From positions 1 through 43,593 of the forward strand of contig DVDV01000309.1 in NCBI GenBank assembly GCA_015296075.1: DNA of 43,593 bases. The letters are read 5' to 3'. This stretch comes from Leptolyngbyaceae cyanobacterium M33_DOE_097 (GTDB taxonomy: Bacteria > Cyanobacteriota > Cyanobacteriia > Leptolyngbyales > Leptolyngbyaceae). Both the position numbers and the translations under genes were made by a program. A model generated the notes under the pieces. It was not told the DNA's origin and made no database searches. It worked only from the letters and a program-made list of their open reading frames with translations. This document shows positions 17,860 to 26,075 of the stretch, piece after piece; the stretch's first letter is position 1, and every line of letters begins with the position of its first letter.

Positions 17860-19338
17860 TTAACCGCCGATATTGACTCGATTGATTTGCGAGGTGCCAC
17901 TGCTGGGCGAGGTTGTTGGGGCGATCGCGGCGCACTCTGATAAGTTGAGCGTCCCTGTCGTAACGACCTGCTCGTTCGGTTTTAACCCCTCAAGAATTTG
18001 ATAGCGGTTGTCTTGAATTCTGCCGAGCTTAACGGGGCGTTGGCGTGCCACTAAATCTGGTGGGGGTGGCGCGGGTGCCCCCGGTGGGCCTGCTGGCGGG
18101 GCTTGACTTAAGATGGCTTTGCACTGGTCATCGAGGGGCTGAGCGATGTAAACAAAGGTTTCACCACCTAATCTTGAGATGGATGAGGTCGGCACTAACA
18201 CCCCTGGTTTTTCGCTCCAAATCAGTCGCGCTCGCACAAATTGTCCAGAGCGTAATTTGCCGTCGCGATTATCAAAGGTTGCTTTAGCTAACACACTTTG
18301 CACATTCGTCTCAACTTGGGGCGAGATGAAGGTAATGCGTCCAGCAGCCAGCAGTTTACCCGTATTGTCAAGTAACTCGACTCGCTGATTCGTCCGTAAC
18401 TCTGCCGATCGCTCCAGTGGCACAGACAGCCGCAACTCTAGCGACTCATTTTGGGTAATGGTTGTCAGCGTGTCACTGCTGCTCACAACTTGCCCCAGCT
18501 TGACTGGAATATCGCCCACAACCCCATCAAACGGAGCGCGGATCACGGTGTCGCTCAGTTCTTCAGTTGCAAGGTTGGCGTTTGCCTGAGTGCGAGATAG
18601 CTCAGACTCAGCATTGGCAAGACTGGCGGCCGATCCTTTGATCCGCTCGTCGATCGCCCGTAATTGAGCCACCGCATTGCTTCGAGCACTCTCAACCTGG
18701 TCTAAGTTTTGCCGTGGTAAAGCGCCCTCTGCCACCAAGTCAGAAATACGACGATATTCTTTGGCTTGCAGTTCTACATCGGCTTGACGAGCTAACCGCT
18801 CTTGCCGCAGGGCATCCAGTTGAAAGCGGGCATTGTCGCGAGCGGCGCGGGCTGATTGCACACTGGCCTGTACGCCTGCTAACTCGGCCAATCGCTTATC
18901 GGGCCGGAGTTGAACAATCGGCGTTCCAGCTTGGACACGAGCGCCAGAGTTGACATAGATGTTGCTGACGCGCCCCGCAATCTCAGGTCGCAGCGGTGCC
19001 GCCAACTTGGACTCTAAAGACCCAACAAAATCAGAAAACTCTAGCACTGACTGGGTTTTCGTCGTTTCTAGAGTAACAGGCAGACCCGCTGGCATGCCGC
19101 CACCGCCCATCCCAGCTTGGCTACTGGCTTGGCTTGCCATCCACCAGCGCCAACCAAAACCTAAACCCGCGATCGCCAAAAATAGCCCAACAAGACCCAA
19201 GACTTTCCTTGAGGTTAGTTTCAACCGAGGTGAGTTTGCGGTAGAAAAAGACTCTACAAGGGCTGGCTGGTCTGAGGGAGGTAACAAGGGGTCTGCTCCG
19301 CCCGAACCCGCGTGTTCAGAATGGTTAGAACCGGTCAT
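17860..19338 (-). CDS. RND efflux periplasmic adaptor (HlyD/AcrA family)
   Basis: The membrane-fusion subunit that bridges the permease to an outer-membrane channel. An N-terminal cytoplasmic stretch and one membrane anchor (about residues 44-64) are followed by a Gly/Met linker. Then come a split lipoyl domain (PEIAGRVSNIYVNSGARVQAGT ... VIRAPFDGVVGDIPVKLGQVV), an alpha-hairpin coiled coil between these halves, and beta-barrel and membrane-proximal domains. A proline-rich insert (PPAGPPGAPAPPPPD) lies near residue 425. ATG 19338 is chosen over the longer frame (to 19416) because AGGA lies 7 nt upstream. It is the first gene of the operon and diverges from the PadR gene. Confidence 0.93.
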   Translation of the reverse strand: MTGSNHSEHAGSGGADPLLPPSDQPALVESFSTANSPRLKLTSRKVLGLVGLFLAIAGLGFGWRWWMASQASSQAGMGGGGMPAGLPVTLETTKTQSVLEFSDFVGSLESKLAAPLRPEIAGRVSNIYVNSGARVQAGTPIVQLRPDKRLAELAGVQASVQSARAARDNARFQLDALRQERLARQADVELQAKEYRRISDLVAEGALPRQNLDQVESARSNAVAQLRAIDERIKGSAASLANAESELSRTQANANLATEELSDTVIRAPFDGVVGDIPVKLGQVVSSSDTLTTITQNESLELRLSVPLERSAELRTNQRVELLDNTGKLLAAGRITFISPQVETNVQSVLAKATFDNRDGKLRSGQFVRARLIWSEKPGVLVPTSSISRLGGETFVYIAQPLDDQCKAILSQAPPAGPPGAPAPPPPDLVARQRPVKLGRIQDNRYQILEGLKPNEQVVTTGTLNLSECAAIAPTTSPSSGTSQINRVNIGG

Positions 19339-19467
19339 TTGCATGTCCTGAATGAGATTAGAGGCATCGCGCACAGAGATATACGCAGCGTTCCGTCTGT
19401 CCAGCGATAGAGACAAAAGTTAAAAATCTCTTCGACAATCATAAACGTAACGGTATAGTTATTGCAA

Positions 19468-19487
19468 CAGTTTGATATATCAAACTG
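19468..19487. promoter_or_regulatory. 20-bp perfect palindrome, candidate PadR operator
   Basis: CAGTTTGATATATCAAACTG is a perfect inverted repeat in the 199-bp divergent promoter region, 51 bp before the PadR start and 130 bp before the adaptor start. A second, slightly offset pair, ATTGCA (19461-19466) and TGCAAT (19491-19496), encloses it. On the minus strand TTGATA inside the palindrome and TATACC about 20 bp later could form a promoter for the pump. A dimeric winged-helix regulator is the natural ligand. Confidence 0.7.
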
Positions 19488-19537
19488 ATATGCAATCTGC
19501 TGGAGTGTTAGAGTATACAAAATGTTAATTAAGTGAA

Positions 19538-20101
19538 ATGTTAGAACTTGCTGCTTTGGGGTTGCTGTATGGGCAACCTATGCATGGCTACCGCCTAAAA
19601 CAGCAACTAGAGCGGTTTATGGGTGGTTGTATTACAGTTAATTTTGGTGCGATCTATCCCTTGTTGAAGCGTTTAGAGTGCCAGGGCGCAGTGTCTGTTC
19701 GCGAAGAAGGGGGCGAAACAGGCTCTAATCGTAAGATTTATAGCCTGACGGATTATGGAAAAAAGCTCTGGCATCAATACATGCTTGAGCATCCCCAAGA
19801 AAGCTGGGTCAACTCGCGATCGCGTTTTATGATTAAGTTTTTCTTTTTTGGTCATTTAGAGCCGCAAGAACGGGTCAAATTGTTGCGACACCGCTTGATG
19901 CTGACGACTTTGCATCTCGACAATAAAGAATCGGTTTATCCAGAATGTACTGACGCTCACCAGACAGAGGTGTTTAGCTATATCAGCTCGATTCTGCGGA
20001 ATGAGATTGTCTGGCTACAGGCCCAACTCCTCAAGGAAGAAGCCTTGTTGGATGAAGTGCCGTCTTCATTGACGAGCAGCTTATTGGGACACAAACCTTA
20101 A
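19538..20101 (+). CDS. PadR-family transcriptional regulator
   Basis: A 187-residue regulator with an N-terminal winged helix (about 1-85: LLYGQPMHGYRLKQQLE, the recognition region GAIYPLLKRLECQGAV, and the wing RKIYSLTDYGK). A helical C-terminal domain (95-180) is of the kind used for dimerisation in PadR-s2 proteins. PadR proteins usually repress a neighbouring efflux or detoxification operon and release DNA on binding an aromatic or drug-like ligand. Divergence from the RND pump across a palindrome fits that scheme exactly. Start ATG 19538. The effector is unknown. Confidence 0.9.
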   Translation: MLELAALGLLYGQPMHGYRLKQQLERFMGGCITVNFGAIYPLLKRLECQGAVSVREEGGETGSNRKIYSLTDYGKKLWHQYMLEHPQESWVNSRSRFMIKFFFFGHLEPQERVKLLRHRLMLTTLHLDNKESVYPECTDAHQTEVFSYISSILRNEIVWLQAQLLKEEALLDEVPSSLTSSLLGHKP

Positions 20102-20177
20102 TTCAAAGCAAGCAACTCACTGAGGAAAAGCTTCACCTGTCTCATAGCGGCAGCGATCGCGTCTGGTTGAGATGTAC

Positions 20178-20513
20178 TTACCGGGCTTGCTTTTCTAACT
20201 TAGCAACGCGGTTTTCTAAGGCAGAGAGACGATCTTTTGCCTCGATCGCGAGCGTGGCTAAGCGATCTAAAAGTTGTCGGTCAGTTAACGTTTCAGCGCC
20301 TCTGGGGCGCGACGTTGGGGGAGGGGTTGGAGTGCGGCTCCCACTTTGCCGACTCAAGCTATTGATTTGCGCTCGAAGCTGGCTGACCTCAGACCTGAGT
20401 TGATAAATATCGGCTTGAAGGTTGGCGTTCGACTGTGCCAACACGACACCCCGCGTTGCCAAAACCAGGAACAACGCTGCTATCAGGGCGATCGCGAATC
20501 GTTTAAACACCAT
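20178..20513 (-). CDS. Small exported coiled-coil protein
   Basis: A 111-residue protein not recognised as a named family. A signal peptide (FAIALIAALFLVLATRGVVLA, cleavage after about residue 26) is followed by a heptad-rich coiled coil (NLQADIYQLRSEVSQLRAQI). A Pro/Thr/Arg-rich linker (RTPTPPPTSRPRG) and a second coiled coil (LLDRLATLAIEAKDRLSALENRVAKLEKQ) complete it. It is probably periplasmic or thylakoid-lumenal and oligomeric. It lies 63 bp downstream of another small exported protein on the same strand, so the two may be cotranscribed. Base composition matches the neighbours. Confidence 0.65.
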   Translation of the reverse strand: MVFKRFAIALIAALFLVLATRGVVLAQSNANLQADIYQLRSEVSQLRAQINSLSRQSGSRTPTPPPTSRPRGAETLTDRQLLDRLATLAIEAKDRLSALENRVAKLEKQAR

Positions 20514-20576
20514 ATCGCTTCAAAACTGGCTGATCTACCTTATATCTTGCCAATCCTTAAAGTGGCAGGCACCTCT

Positions 20577-20807
20577 CTAAAGGTCACTAATGACGGTTTG
20601 AACCTCAACTAGCAAGTCACTGGTTGAGCGAGGTACAACATCATTTTTCGCAGCTTCAGGAGTTGCGTCGTCAGAGTTATCAACCTGAAAAGAGGGCAAC
20701 GTCTCAATTGGCGATTGAAAAGCGGGGTAGGGAAGTGTGGCCGCGAGTAAGCCAGTGACGGTGACGCAAATTAGAGTGGGAATCAGTTTGGGATAGGTAA
20801 ATTTCAT
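20577..20807 (-). CDS. Small hypothetical exported protein
   Basis: A 76-residue protein with no recognised family. It starts MKFTYPKL and has one hydrophobic segment, LIPTLICVTVTGLLAATLPYPAF, which could be a signal peptide or anchor. An acidic, low-complexity tail (VDNSDDATPEAAKNDVV) follows. The ATG at 20807 is preferred over a TTG 12 codons upstream because AAGG precedes it closely. It probably forms a short transcription unit with the coiled-coil protein at 20178-20513. Evidence is limited to the start context and the hydrophobic profile. Confidence 0.5.
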   Translation of the reverse strand: MKFTYPKLIPTLICVTVTGLLAATLPYPAFQSPIETLPSFQVDNSDDATPEAAKNDVVPRSTSDLLVEVQTVISDL

Positions 20808-21490
20808 AACCTTGGCCTGAGTGGACGATGAATTTGAATTCAACTGTTTTCTGGTTGATTTCGGGTTTCCACCTAGACTTTTCCTTAGTGTTGCTCAAAC
20901 CCTTGACCGGAAACCTGCTCCAACTCCAAAGGAGTGAAAAATTGATTTCAAGAGTAGGAACCGTGTACGGGTATCAATGTAACAACTAGATTGCTCTAAT
21001 TTACGGAAAAGTAGACAGAATCTCAAAAGTCACATGAAAACTTGATGGTTCTGACCGCGATCGCGTTGAGAAAAAAAACTTTTACCTGTTCCGCATTTCG
21101 CTGTGTCTATTTGAGTTATAGCTGGAGTGCCTCTGCCAACCTTTGCTGGAAACTGCAAAGCCATTTTGTATTTCTGGCAAGAATGGGTATTGGGAACAAT
21201 CCGATTTTTTCTTTTCGCGGATTAAAACTTTGGTAGGTGCAGAATGGGTTTTAAAGCACGGATGAAACAATCCATTAAGCGGCAGGTATGTGTCCTTTTA
21301 TACTTGAAGCTGAAAAAGATGGACGGATAGACACTGAGGAAAGAGAGATTAAAAGTAGAACAAATGGTCTATCTGGCGGCGGAGGGGTGGCAGGTTTGGG
21401 CTGGGTGGGGTTCTCTCTGGCTGCGGTCGTCAAAGTGAACCCGGATGCGTATACTGAAAAGCGGTTCACCTCGGACGTTAAGGAATTTGC
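20808..21490. other. Long intergenic region upstream of the dienelactone hydrolase
   Basis: 683 bp without a supported gene, AT-rich and out of keeping with the tight spacing elsewhere. It holds a short hairpin, ACTCC-AAA-GGAGT (20925-20937), and an AATCCG/CGGATT pair around a T-rich loop (about 21199-21222). A 68-codon plus frame at 21288-21494 overlaps the hydrolase start by ATGA but has no recognisable content. It may hold promoters for both flanking units or an unannotated small RNA. Confidence 0.4.
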
Positions 21491-22360
21491 ATGAAAGGAT
21501 TTCTCGCATTCTTCGTCGCGCCAATTGTTTCATTGGTTGCGTTGACCGATGCTGCGATCGCCGCGGTCAAAACACAAGTCGTTGAGTATCAGCATGATGG
21601 CGTCGTACTTGAGGGATTTTTGGCTTACGATGACGCAAAAACAGGAAAGCGTCCTGGTGTGATGATTGTCCACGAGTGGACAGGCGTGGGTGACTACGTG
21701 AAGAACCGCGCGAAGCAATTGGCCGAGCTAGGCTATGTTGCTTTTGCGGCTGACATCTACGGCAAAGGCATTCGTCCCAACAATCCAACAGATGCAGGTA
21801 AAGAAGCGACCAAATATCGCTCAAACCGCCCGTTGCTGCGTAGCCGCGCCTTGGCTGGCTTGAAAGTGTTGCAGGCGAATCCGCTCACAAACCCGCAAAA
21901 GATTGCTGCGATCGGTTACTGCTTTGGTGGTGGTACTGTGCTGGAACTGGCGCGGAGTGGTGCTGATGTGGCGGGTGTGGTGAGCTTTCATGGCAACTTA
22001 GACACGCCTAACCCAGCCGATGCCCAAAACATTAAGGGGAAGGTGTTAGTGCTACATGGAGCTGTTGATCCTTATGTGCCACCTGAGCAGGTCAGTGCCT
22101 TTGAGAAGGAAATGAATGACGCCAAGGTTGATTGGCAACTGGTGTCTTATGGTGGTGTGGTTCACAGTTTTACCAATCCTGAAGCGGGCAATGACCCGTC
22201 GAAAGGGGCTGCTTACAATGCATTAGCCGATCAGCGATCGTTTGGTGCCATGCAACAGTTTTTCAATGAGCTCTTTGTCGATCGCGACGCGACGAAGCCT
22301 GCATTCAAAAAGCCATCCGACCAATTTAACCCACCTCGCAGGTCTGGGAGTGGACGCTAA
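21491..22360 (+). CDS. Exported dienelactone hydrolase family protein
   Basis: A 289-residue alpha/beta hydrolase. A signal peptide (residues 1 to about 25: GFLAFFVAPIVSLVALTDAAIAA) sends it to the periplasm, unlike the classical cytosolic carboxymethylenebutenolidase. The catalytic triad of the family is intact: nucleophile Cys144 in GYCFGGG, Asp193 in GAVDPYVPP and His225 in GGVVHSFTNP. VIVHEWTGVGDYVK is the oxyanion/entry region. AAGGA lies 6 nt before the ATG. A rho-independent terminator follows. No aromatic-degradation genes are nearby, so the physiological ester or lactone substrate is unknown. Confidence 0.9.
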   Translation: MKGFLAFFVAPIVSLVALTDAAIAAVKTQVVEYQHDGVVLEGFLAYDDAKTGKRPGVMIVHEWTGVGDYVKNRAKQLAELGYVAFAADIYGKGIRPNNPTDAGKEATKYRSNRPLLRSRALAGLKVLQANPLTNPQKIAAIGYCFGGGTVLELARSGADVAGVVSFHGNLDTPNPADAQNIKGKVLVLHGAVDPYVPPEQVSAFEKEMNDAKVDWQLVSYGGVVHSFTNPEAGNDPSKGAAYNALADQRSFGAMQQFFNELFVDRDATKPAFKKPSDQFNPPRRSGSGR

Positions 22361-22391
22361 AAACAGCGGCTAATTGGGATTCGGAATTGAG

Positions 22392-22424
22392 AGCAAGGGT
22401 TCATCGGGGACTCTTGCTTTTTTT
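22392..22424 (+). terminator. Rho-independent terminator after the dienelactone hydrolase gene
   Basis: AGCAAG pairs with CTTGCT across a 15-nt loop and runs into seven T residues, about 30 bp after the plus-strand stop codon. Confidence 0.8.
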
Positions 22425-22506
22425 GTCGCTCCAAAAGCGATAATGCTGTGCAGTTGCAGGATGGATCCGGGTTTACTAAGTCTGGAGGTGTGGTCAGGCT
22501 TCTCTT

Positions 22507-22989
22507 TTGCCGCTTAACCCGTGGAGATACGTGCTCGACTTTACTGATGTCGATTCATCGCATGAACCTGGCTTGCTAGGGGAGATTTTTGTGGCTGAGT
22601 GGCTGACGCAAGCGGGTTGGCAACCGATCGCCCATCGTTGGCATTGTCGGTGGGGTGAACTAGACCTGGTTGCCGTGCGTCGGGCTAATGAAACGTCTGC
22701 GATCGCTGCGATCGCCTTTGTGGAAGTCAAAACTCGCCGCCAACACAATTGGGATGCGCATGGGGCACTCGCCATTACAGCGAAAAAACAGTCAAAGTTA
22801 TGGCGAACAGCCCAGCTCTATCTGGTCGAAAATCCAGCTTTTGAAGCGCTACCTTGCCAGTTTGATGTGGCTCTTGTCACCTATCAACCCGTAGCAATCA
22901 CGCAGGGTATCCCTCAACATGCTACCCGTAAAGCAGACTGGCAGTTTTGGATGCAGACTTACATCCCCCATGCGTTCGCGCTTAATTAA
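22507..22989 (+). CDS. YraN/UPF0102 family putative endonuclease
   Basis: A protein of up to 160 residues with the restriction-endonuclease-like fold of YraN. Conserved elements are GLLGEIFVAEWL (the GE...A helix), WGELDLVAV (catalytic Asp) and FVEVKTRR (E-x-K). The family resembles Holliday-junction resolvases, but its role is not settled. The frame opens with TTG 22507; GTG 22531, with GGAGA just upstream, is a good alternative start. Its stop codon overlaps that of the convergent GT9 gene, so the two genes share 4 bp (TTAA). Confidence 0.85.
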   Translation: MPLNPWRYVLDFTDVDSSHEPGLLGEIFVAEWLTQAGWQPIAHRWHCRWGELDLVAVRRANETSAIAAIAFVEVKTRRQHNWDAHGALAITAKKQSKLWRTAQLYLVENPAFEALPCQFDVALVTYQPVAITQGIPQHATRKADWQFWMQTYIPHAFALN

Positions 22990-23936
22990 CCGCCCCACAC
23001 CTTCTCTAAAACAGTTTGGGGTGCAATGTCTGCCATCTTGCCACTGAGCGACTTAATCCCAATAAAGCGGTTGCTTTCGGGCAACATTTTCTTCGGCTCG
23101 TTGTCTCCAAAGAGGGCCAGGGTATAGGTCTGCACAGCAACAGCAAGTTGCATCGGGGCGCTGTCGGTACACAGCATTAAATTTGCTCCACCGATAATGG
23201 CGGCTAGTTTTCCAGTTGTGTCGGGTTGCGTCACTTTCAGGCTGGGATTAAGCTTGACCAGCGCATCAACGAGGGTGGCATTGTCTTCGTCTTTGACGAC
23301 CACCAGCATCAAGTCAGGTTGCTTCTGTTGAAAGTCTTGAATAATGCCATTCCAGCTCTCAACCGGATACGTCTTGCCGTTGTTGGTTGCGTCGGCGCTG
23401 CCGTAAACCAATACATACCCGGCTTGGCCGATGCCCAACCGCTTGCGCTCAGCGTCTGCCCAGTCTAAATCTTTAACTGGAATGCTGACGGCTAGAGCTG
23501 GACAGGGAGCTTGAAAGTTCAGGCTTTTCAGCAAATCGTAGTAGGCGGTTGCCCCATACTGGTTGGTGTTGCGGGGAACTGTGTGGGTGAAAAAATTAGC
23601 GCCAGGGGTTCCTTCGTAACCAATCCGGGTCGGAATCCCTGCTAGCCACAATAGGAAACTCACTGTCCAATTCTGCCCTGGAAAAACTGCGACTTCATAC
23701 TCACGCTCACGAATGTTGCCCAGCAGGTTGCCCCAATCTGCCAAGCTATTGCGTGATTCAAACTCAAAGGCGATCGCGTTATTGACTGATTTGCTGACCT
23801 GGTACGCGGCTTTCGCTGTCGGTTCGACAACCACATCAATCTGAGCATGGGGGTATGCCTGCTTCAAACCGTCAAGCGTGGGGAAGAAAAGAACTTGTTC
23901 GCCAACTCCACCAGGGATAAGGGCTACGATTCTCAT
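22986..23936 (-). CDS. Family 9 glycosyltransferase (heptosyltransferase-like)
   Basis: A 316-residue GT-B enzyme of the GT9 family, whose members transfer ADP-activated heptose or related sugars to lipopolysaccharide core. The N-terminus has IPGGVGEQVLFFPTLDGLKQAYP, the acceptor-side loop of the family. The C-terminal half has KTYPVESWNGIIQDF and the nucleotide-sugar region ANLMLCTDSAPMQLAVAVQTYTLALFGDNEP. Cyanobacterial LPS usually lacks heptose, so the donor may differ. The start is ATG 23936. It is convergent and overlapping with yraN. Confidence 0.85.
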   Translation of the reverse strand: MRIVALIPGGVGEQVLFFPTLDGLKQAYPHAQIDVVVEPTAKAAYQVSKSVNNAIAFEFESRNSLADWGNLLGNIREREYEVAVFPGQNWTVSFLLWLAGIPTRIGYEGTPGANFFTHTVPRNTNQYGATAYYDLLKSLNFQAPCPALAVSIPVKDLDWADAERKRLGIGQAGYVLVYGSADATNNGKTYPVESWNGIIQDFQQKQPDLMLVVVKDEDNATLVDALVKLNPSLKVTQPDTTGKLAAIIGGANLMLCTDSAPMQLAVAVQTYTLALFGDNEPKKMLPESNRFIGIKSLSGKMADIAPQTVLEKVWGG

Positions 23937-24406
23937 AAATTGGACTTCTCAAACTGGGATCGGTTTAATTGCCTCATCCAGTTTAGATGGATTCGGCTTT
24001 TCTAGAAAGTTCAAAAAACCACGCTTATGGAATTTTTCCACGCTGTCTACTACAAAATTGGCTTTCAGACGGGGTCGAACGGGTCAGAAAACAGCAGTCT
24101 CACCCCGAACTTTGAGGGGTTTTGCTGAGTCTCGTGGCGATCGCGATGGCAGGTGAAGGGATTATGAAACTGCTTAGGAATGGAAATTAAATCAGGGGCG
24201 GGTTTTGCCGTTCAATCCCTTGCAGGAATCAGATCGGTCTGCTAGACCCGTCCGTAGAGTGGGCGGATTAATTAAATTCGCCATCCTTAGTGCTGCTACG
24301 AAGCCCGAATACAGGCAGTAATCAACTCTTGCAAAATGGGCAAATTTTCCGGATGGCACGCTCGGTTTGTTAGTATCTTCGTCGGGCGTTTCAAATCAGA
24401 AATTAC
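23937..24406. other. Intergenic region upstream of truB
   Basis: This 470-bp gap separates two divergent genes. It contains a short hairpin GGTCT-GCT-AGACC (about 24235-24247), a G-rich segment GGGGCGGGTTTTG near 24195, and a HIP1-like site near 24138. The G-rich stretch and hairpin resemble dispersed intergenic repeats of filamentous cyanobacteria, but one copy cannot show that. No gene supported. Confidence 0.35.
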
Positions 24407-25303
24407 GTGGATGGCTTTCTCAATCTCAACAAACCACTTGGTTTTACTTCCCACGACTGCGTTGCCAAAGTCAGACGTTTGTTAAAGCTCAAGCGCGTGG
24501 GACATGCTGGCACGCTGGATCCAGCCGCTTCAGGCGTGTTGCCGATCGCCCTGGGGCGAGCCACTCGCTTACTTCAATTTCTTCCGGGTGACAAAGCCTA
24601 TCACGCCACGATTCGATTTGGAGTACAAACCACCACCGATGACCTCGAAGGGGAGGTTTTACAGAGCCAATCCGCTGCTCACCTGACTTTAGAGGGGGTT
24701 CAGCAAGTGCTACCCCAATTTCTCGGTCTGTTAGAGCAAATTCCCCCGGCTTACAGTGCAATTCAGGTGCAGGGCAAACGGCTCTACGACTTAGCACGCG
24801 CAGGGCAAACGGTAGAAGTCAAGCCGCGCTCAGTAGAAGTTTTCGCAATTGATGTGCGAGGCTGGCAGACCGGAGAGTTTCCTGAACTGGAGGTCGCGAT
24901 CGCCTGTGGCTCTGGCACGTATATCCGGGCGATCGCGCGGGATTTGGGAAATGTTCTTGGTGTCGGTGGTACTTTAGCAAAGCTGATTCGCACGCGGAGT
25001 AGTGGCTTTGACCTGTGTGATAGTCTCACCTTTGAAGCGCTCACCACTCAGGTAGAAGAACACCACTTTCAAGTGATTGCCCCTGAGCAAGTGTTGTCTC
25101 ACTTACCGGCCCTGGTGTTGCCCAATGAGATCGCCCGCCGCTGGTGCCAGGGACAAAAAATTTTGCACACTCCCACAACAGAGACACGAGAGCCGCAGTG
25201 CATTTATTCAGAAGCAGGCACCTTTTTAGGAATCGCCAACCAGGTTGATGAGCTGTTGTGTCCTCAAGTGGTGTTTGCTGACCCTGGAGCGATCGAGATT
25301 TAG
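24407..25303 (+). CDS. truB: tRNA pseudouridine-55 synthase
   Basis: TruB converts uridine 55 in the T loop of tRNAs to pseudouridine. The start codon is GTG 24407, giving the family N-terminus MDGFLNLNKP. The catalytic motif GHAGTLDPAASGVL contains the nucleophile Asp38. RLYDLARAGQTVE and the CGSGTYIRAIARDLG segment are the conserved tRNA-binding and active-site regions. A PUA-like C-terminal part (about 230-298) completes the protein. At 298 residues it is of standard length. It stands alone and converges on ebsA. Confidence 0.95.
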   Translation: MDGFLNLNKPLGFTSHDCVAKVRRLLKLKRVGHAGTLDPAASGVLPIALGRATRLLQFLPGDKAYHATIRFGVQTTTDDLEGEVLQSQSAAHLTLEGVQQVLPQFLGLLEQIPPAYSAIQVQGKRLYDLARAGQTVEVKPRSVEVFAIDVRGWQTGEFPELEVAIACGSGTYIRAIARDLGNVLGVGGTLAKLIRTRSSGFDLCDSLTFEALTTQVEEHHFQVIAPEQVLSHLPALVLPNEIARRWCQGQKILHTPTTETREPQCIYSEAGTFLGIANQVDELLCPQVVFADPGAIEI

Positions 25304-25424
25304 GTAATCGTTCAATTTCTTAAAGCGATACCCCACCAACTTCAGCGGGGCGATGAGGCAGGGCCTTTATTGGGCAAAGAGCTTGCATCAACAAAATCAA
25401 TGGTGTTCAGATTTTGCTGGGTGC

Positions 25425-25441
25425 TAGCCTAAAAAAGGCTA
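25425..25441. terminator. Hairpin between convergent truB and ebsA
   Basis: TAGCCT-aaaaa-AGGCTA forms a 6-bp stem in the 143-bp gap between the truB and ebsA stop codons. There is no T-tract after the stem on either strand, so it is a weak candidate for a shared bidirectional terminator. Confidence 0.35.
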
Positions 25442-25446
25442 TTGCG

Positions 25447-25824
25447 TTAGTCGTCATACCGCATGAGCTTGCGATAGAAATTTTGTGAGAAATCAGGCAG
25501 CTTTGTGCGCTTGAAATTGAAGATAACTTCAATCAAAAAATCAATAAACTCGAAATTTGCCATCATCAGCTCATAGCTGAGATCGGCATTGCCGTCAAAT
25601 TGTAAGCGGCAGCGAGTAATTTCTGAAGGCAGCGTTGAGACGTTCCACGTAGCAATAAAGGGAATGCTTGCACCCCCCTCAATTTTGCGTTGCCCCTCTA
25701 AAACTCCCTTTTGATATAGGCTAATAGCAAAGGGAAGCAATTGCTTTTTGGCTGCTTGTGGGTAGTAGGGCATGTAGACTCCAACCTGTTGGTTGGGAGC
25801 GGGTTGAAGCTGGTCCAACGACAT
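25447..25824 (-). CDS. ebsA: EbsA-like type IV pilus assembly/biofilm suppression protein
   Basis: A 125-residue soluble protein that I match to the cyanobacterial EbsA family. In Synechococcus elongatus EbsA interacts with the pilus motor proteins PilB and PilC and is needed for type IV pilus assembly and biofilm suppression. Family-typical stretches are VGVYMPYYPQA, LPFAISLYQKGVLEG, TWNVSTLPSEITRCRLQFDG and FPDFSQNFYRKLMRYDD-like ending. ATG 25824 gives the usual length; the longer frame to 25932 adds an unconserved extension. The match is from memory of the family, so confidence is moderate. No pil genes lie in the window. Confidence 0.65.
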   Translation of the reverse strand: MSLDQLQPAPNQQVGVYMPYYPQAAKKQLLPFAISLYQKGVLEGQRKIEGGASIPFIATWNVSTLPSEITRCRLQFDGNADLSYELMMANFEFIDFLIEVIFNFKRTKLPDFSQNFYRKLMRYDD

Positions 25825-26075
25825 AACCAATGGTCCTAATTCCGAGTTAATAATTGCATCAGCGACTAAGGAGACACAGTCAATATACTGGCAGATGTTG
25901 CTTTGTTTAGCATTCCCCAAAATAAGAATCAACCGAGCATCGATTCATCTATTTTGCTCTATCCATAGAAAGCACTACCCAACTGCGATTTGAAAATCTC
26001 GCCCTTATCTTGCTTGTCTTGATATACATCAAGATTTATTGTTAATTCATCCGAATAATTACTGCGTGTTACTTT

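Noticed and set aside
21288-21494. 68-codon plus-strand frame overlapping the dienelactone hydrolase start by ATGA
   Set aside because: Gly-rich, no family features. The hydrolase has its own Shine-Dalgarno sequence, and a minus-strand frame of similar length covers the same bases, which suggests chance.
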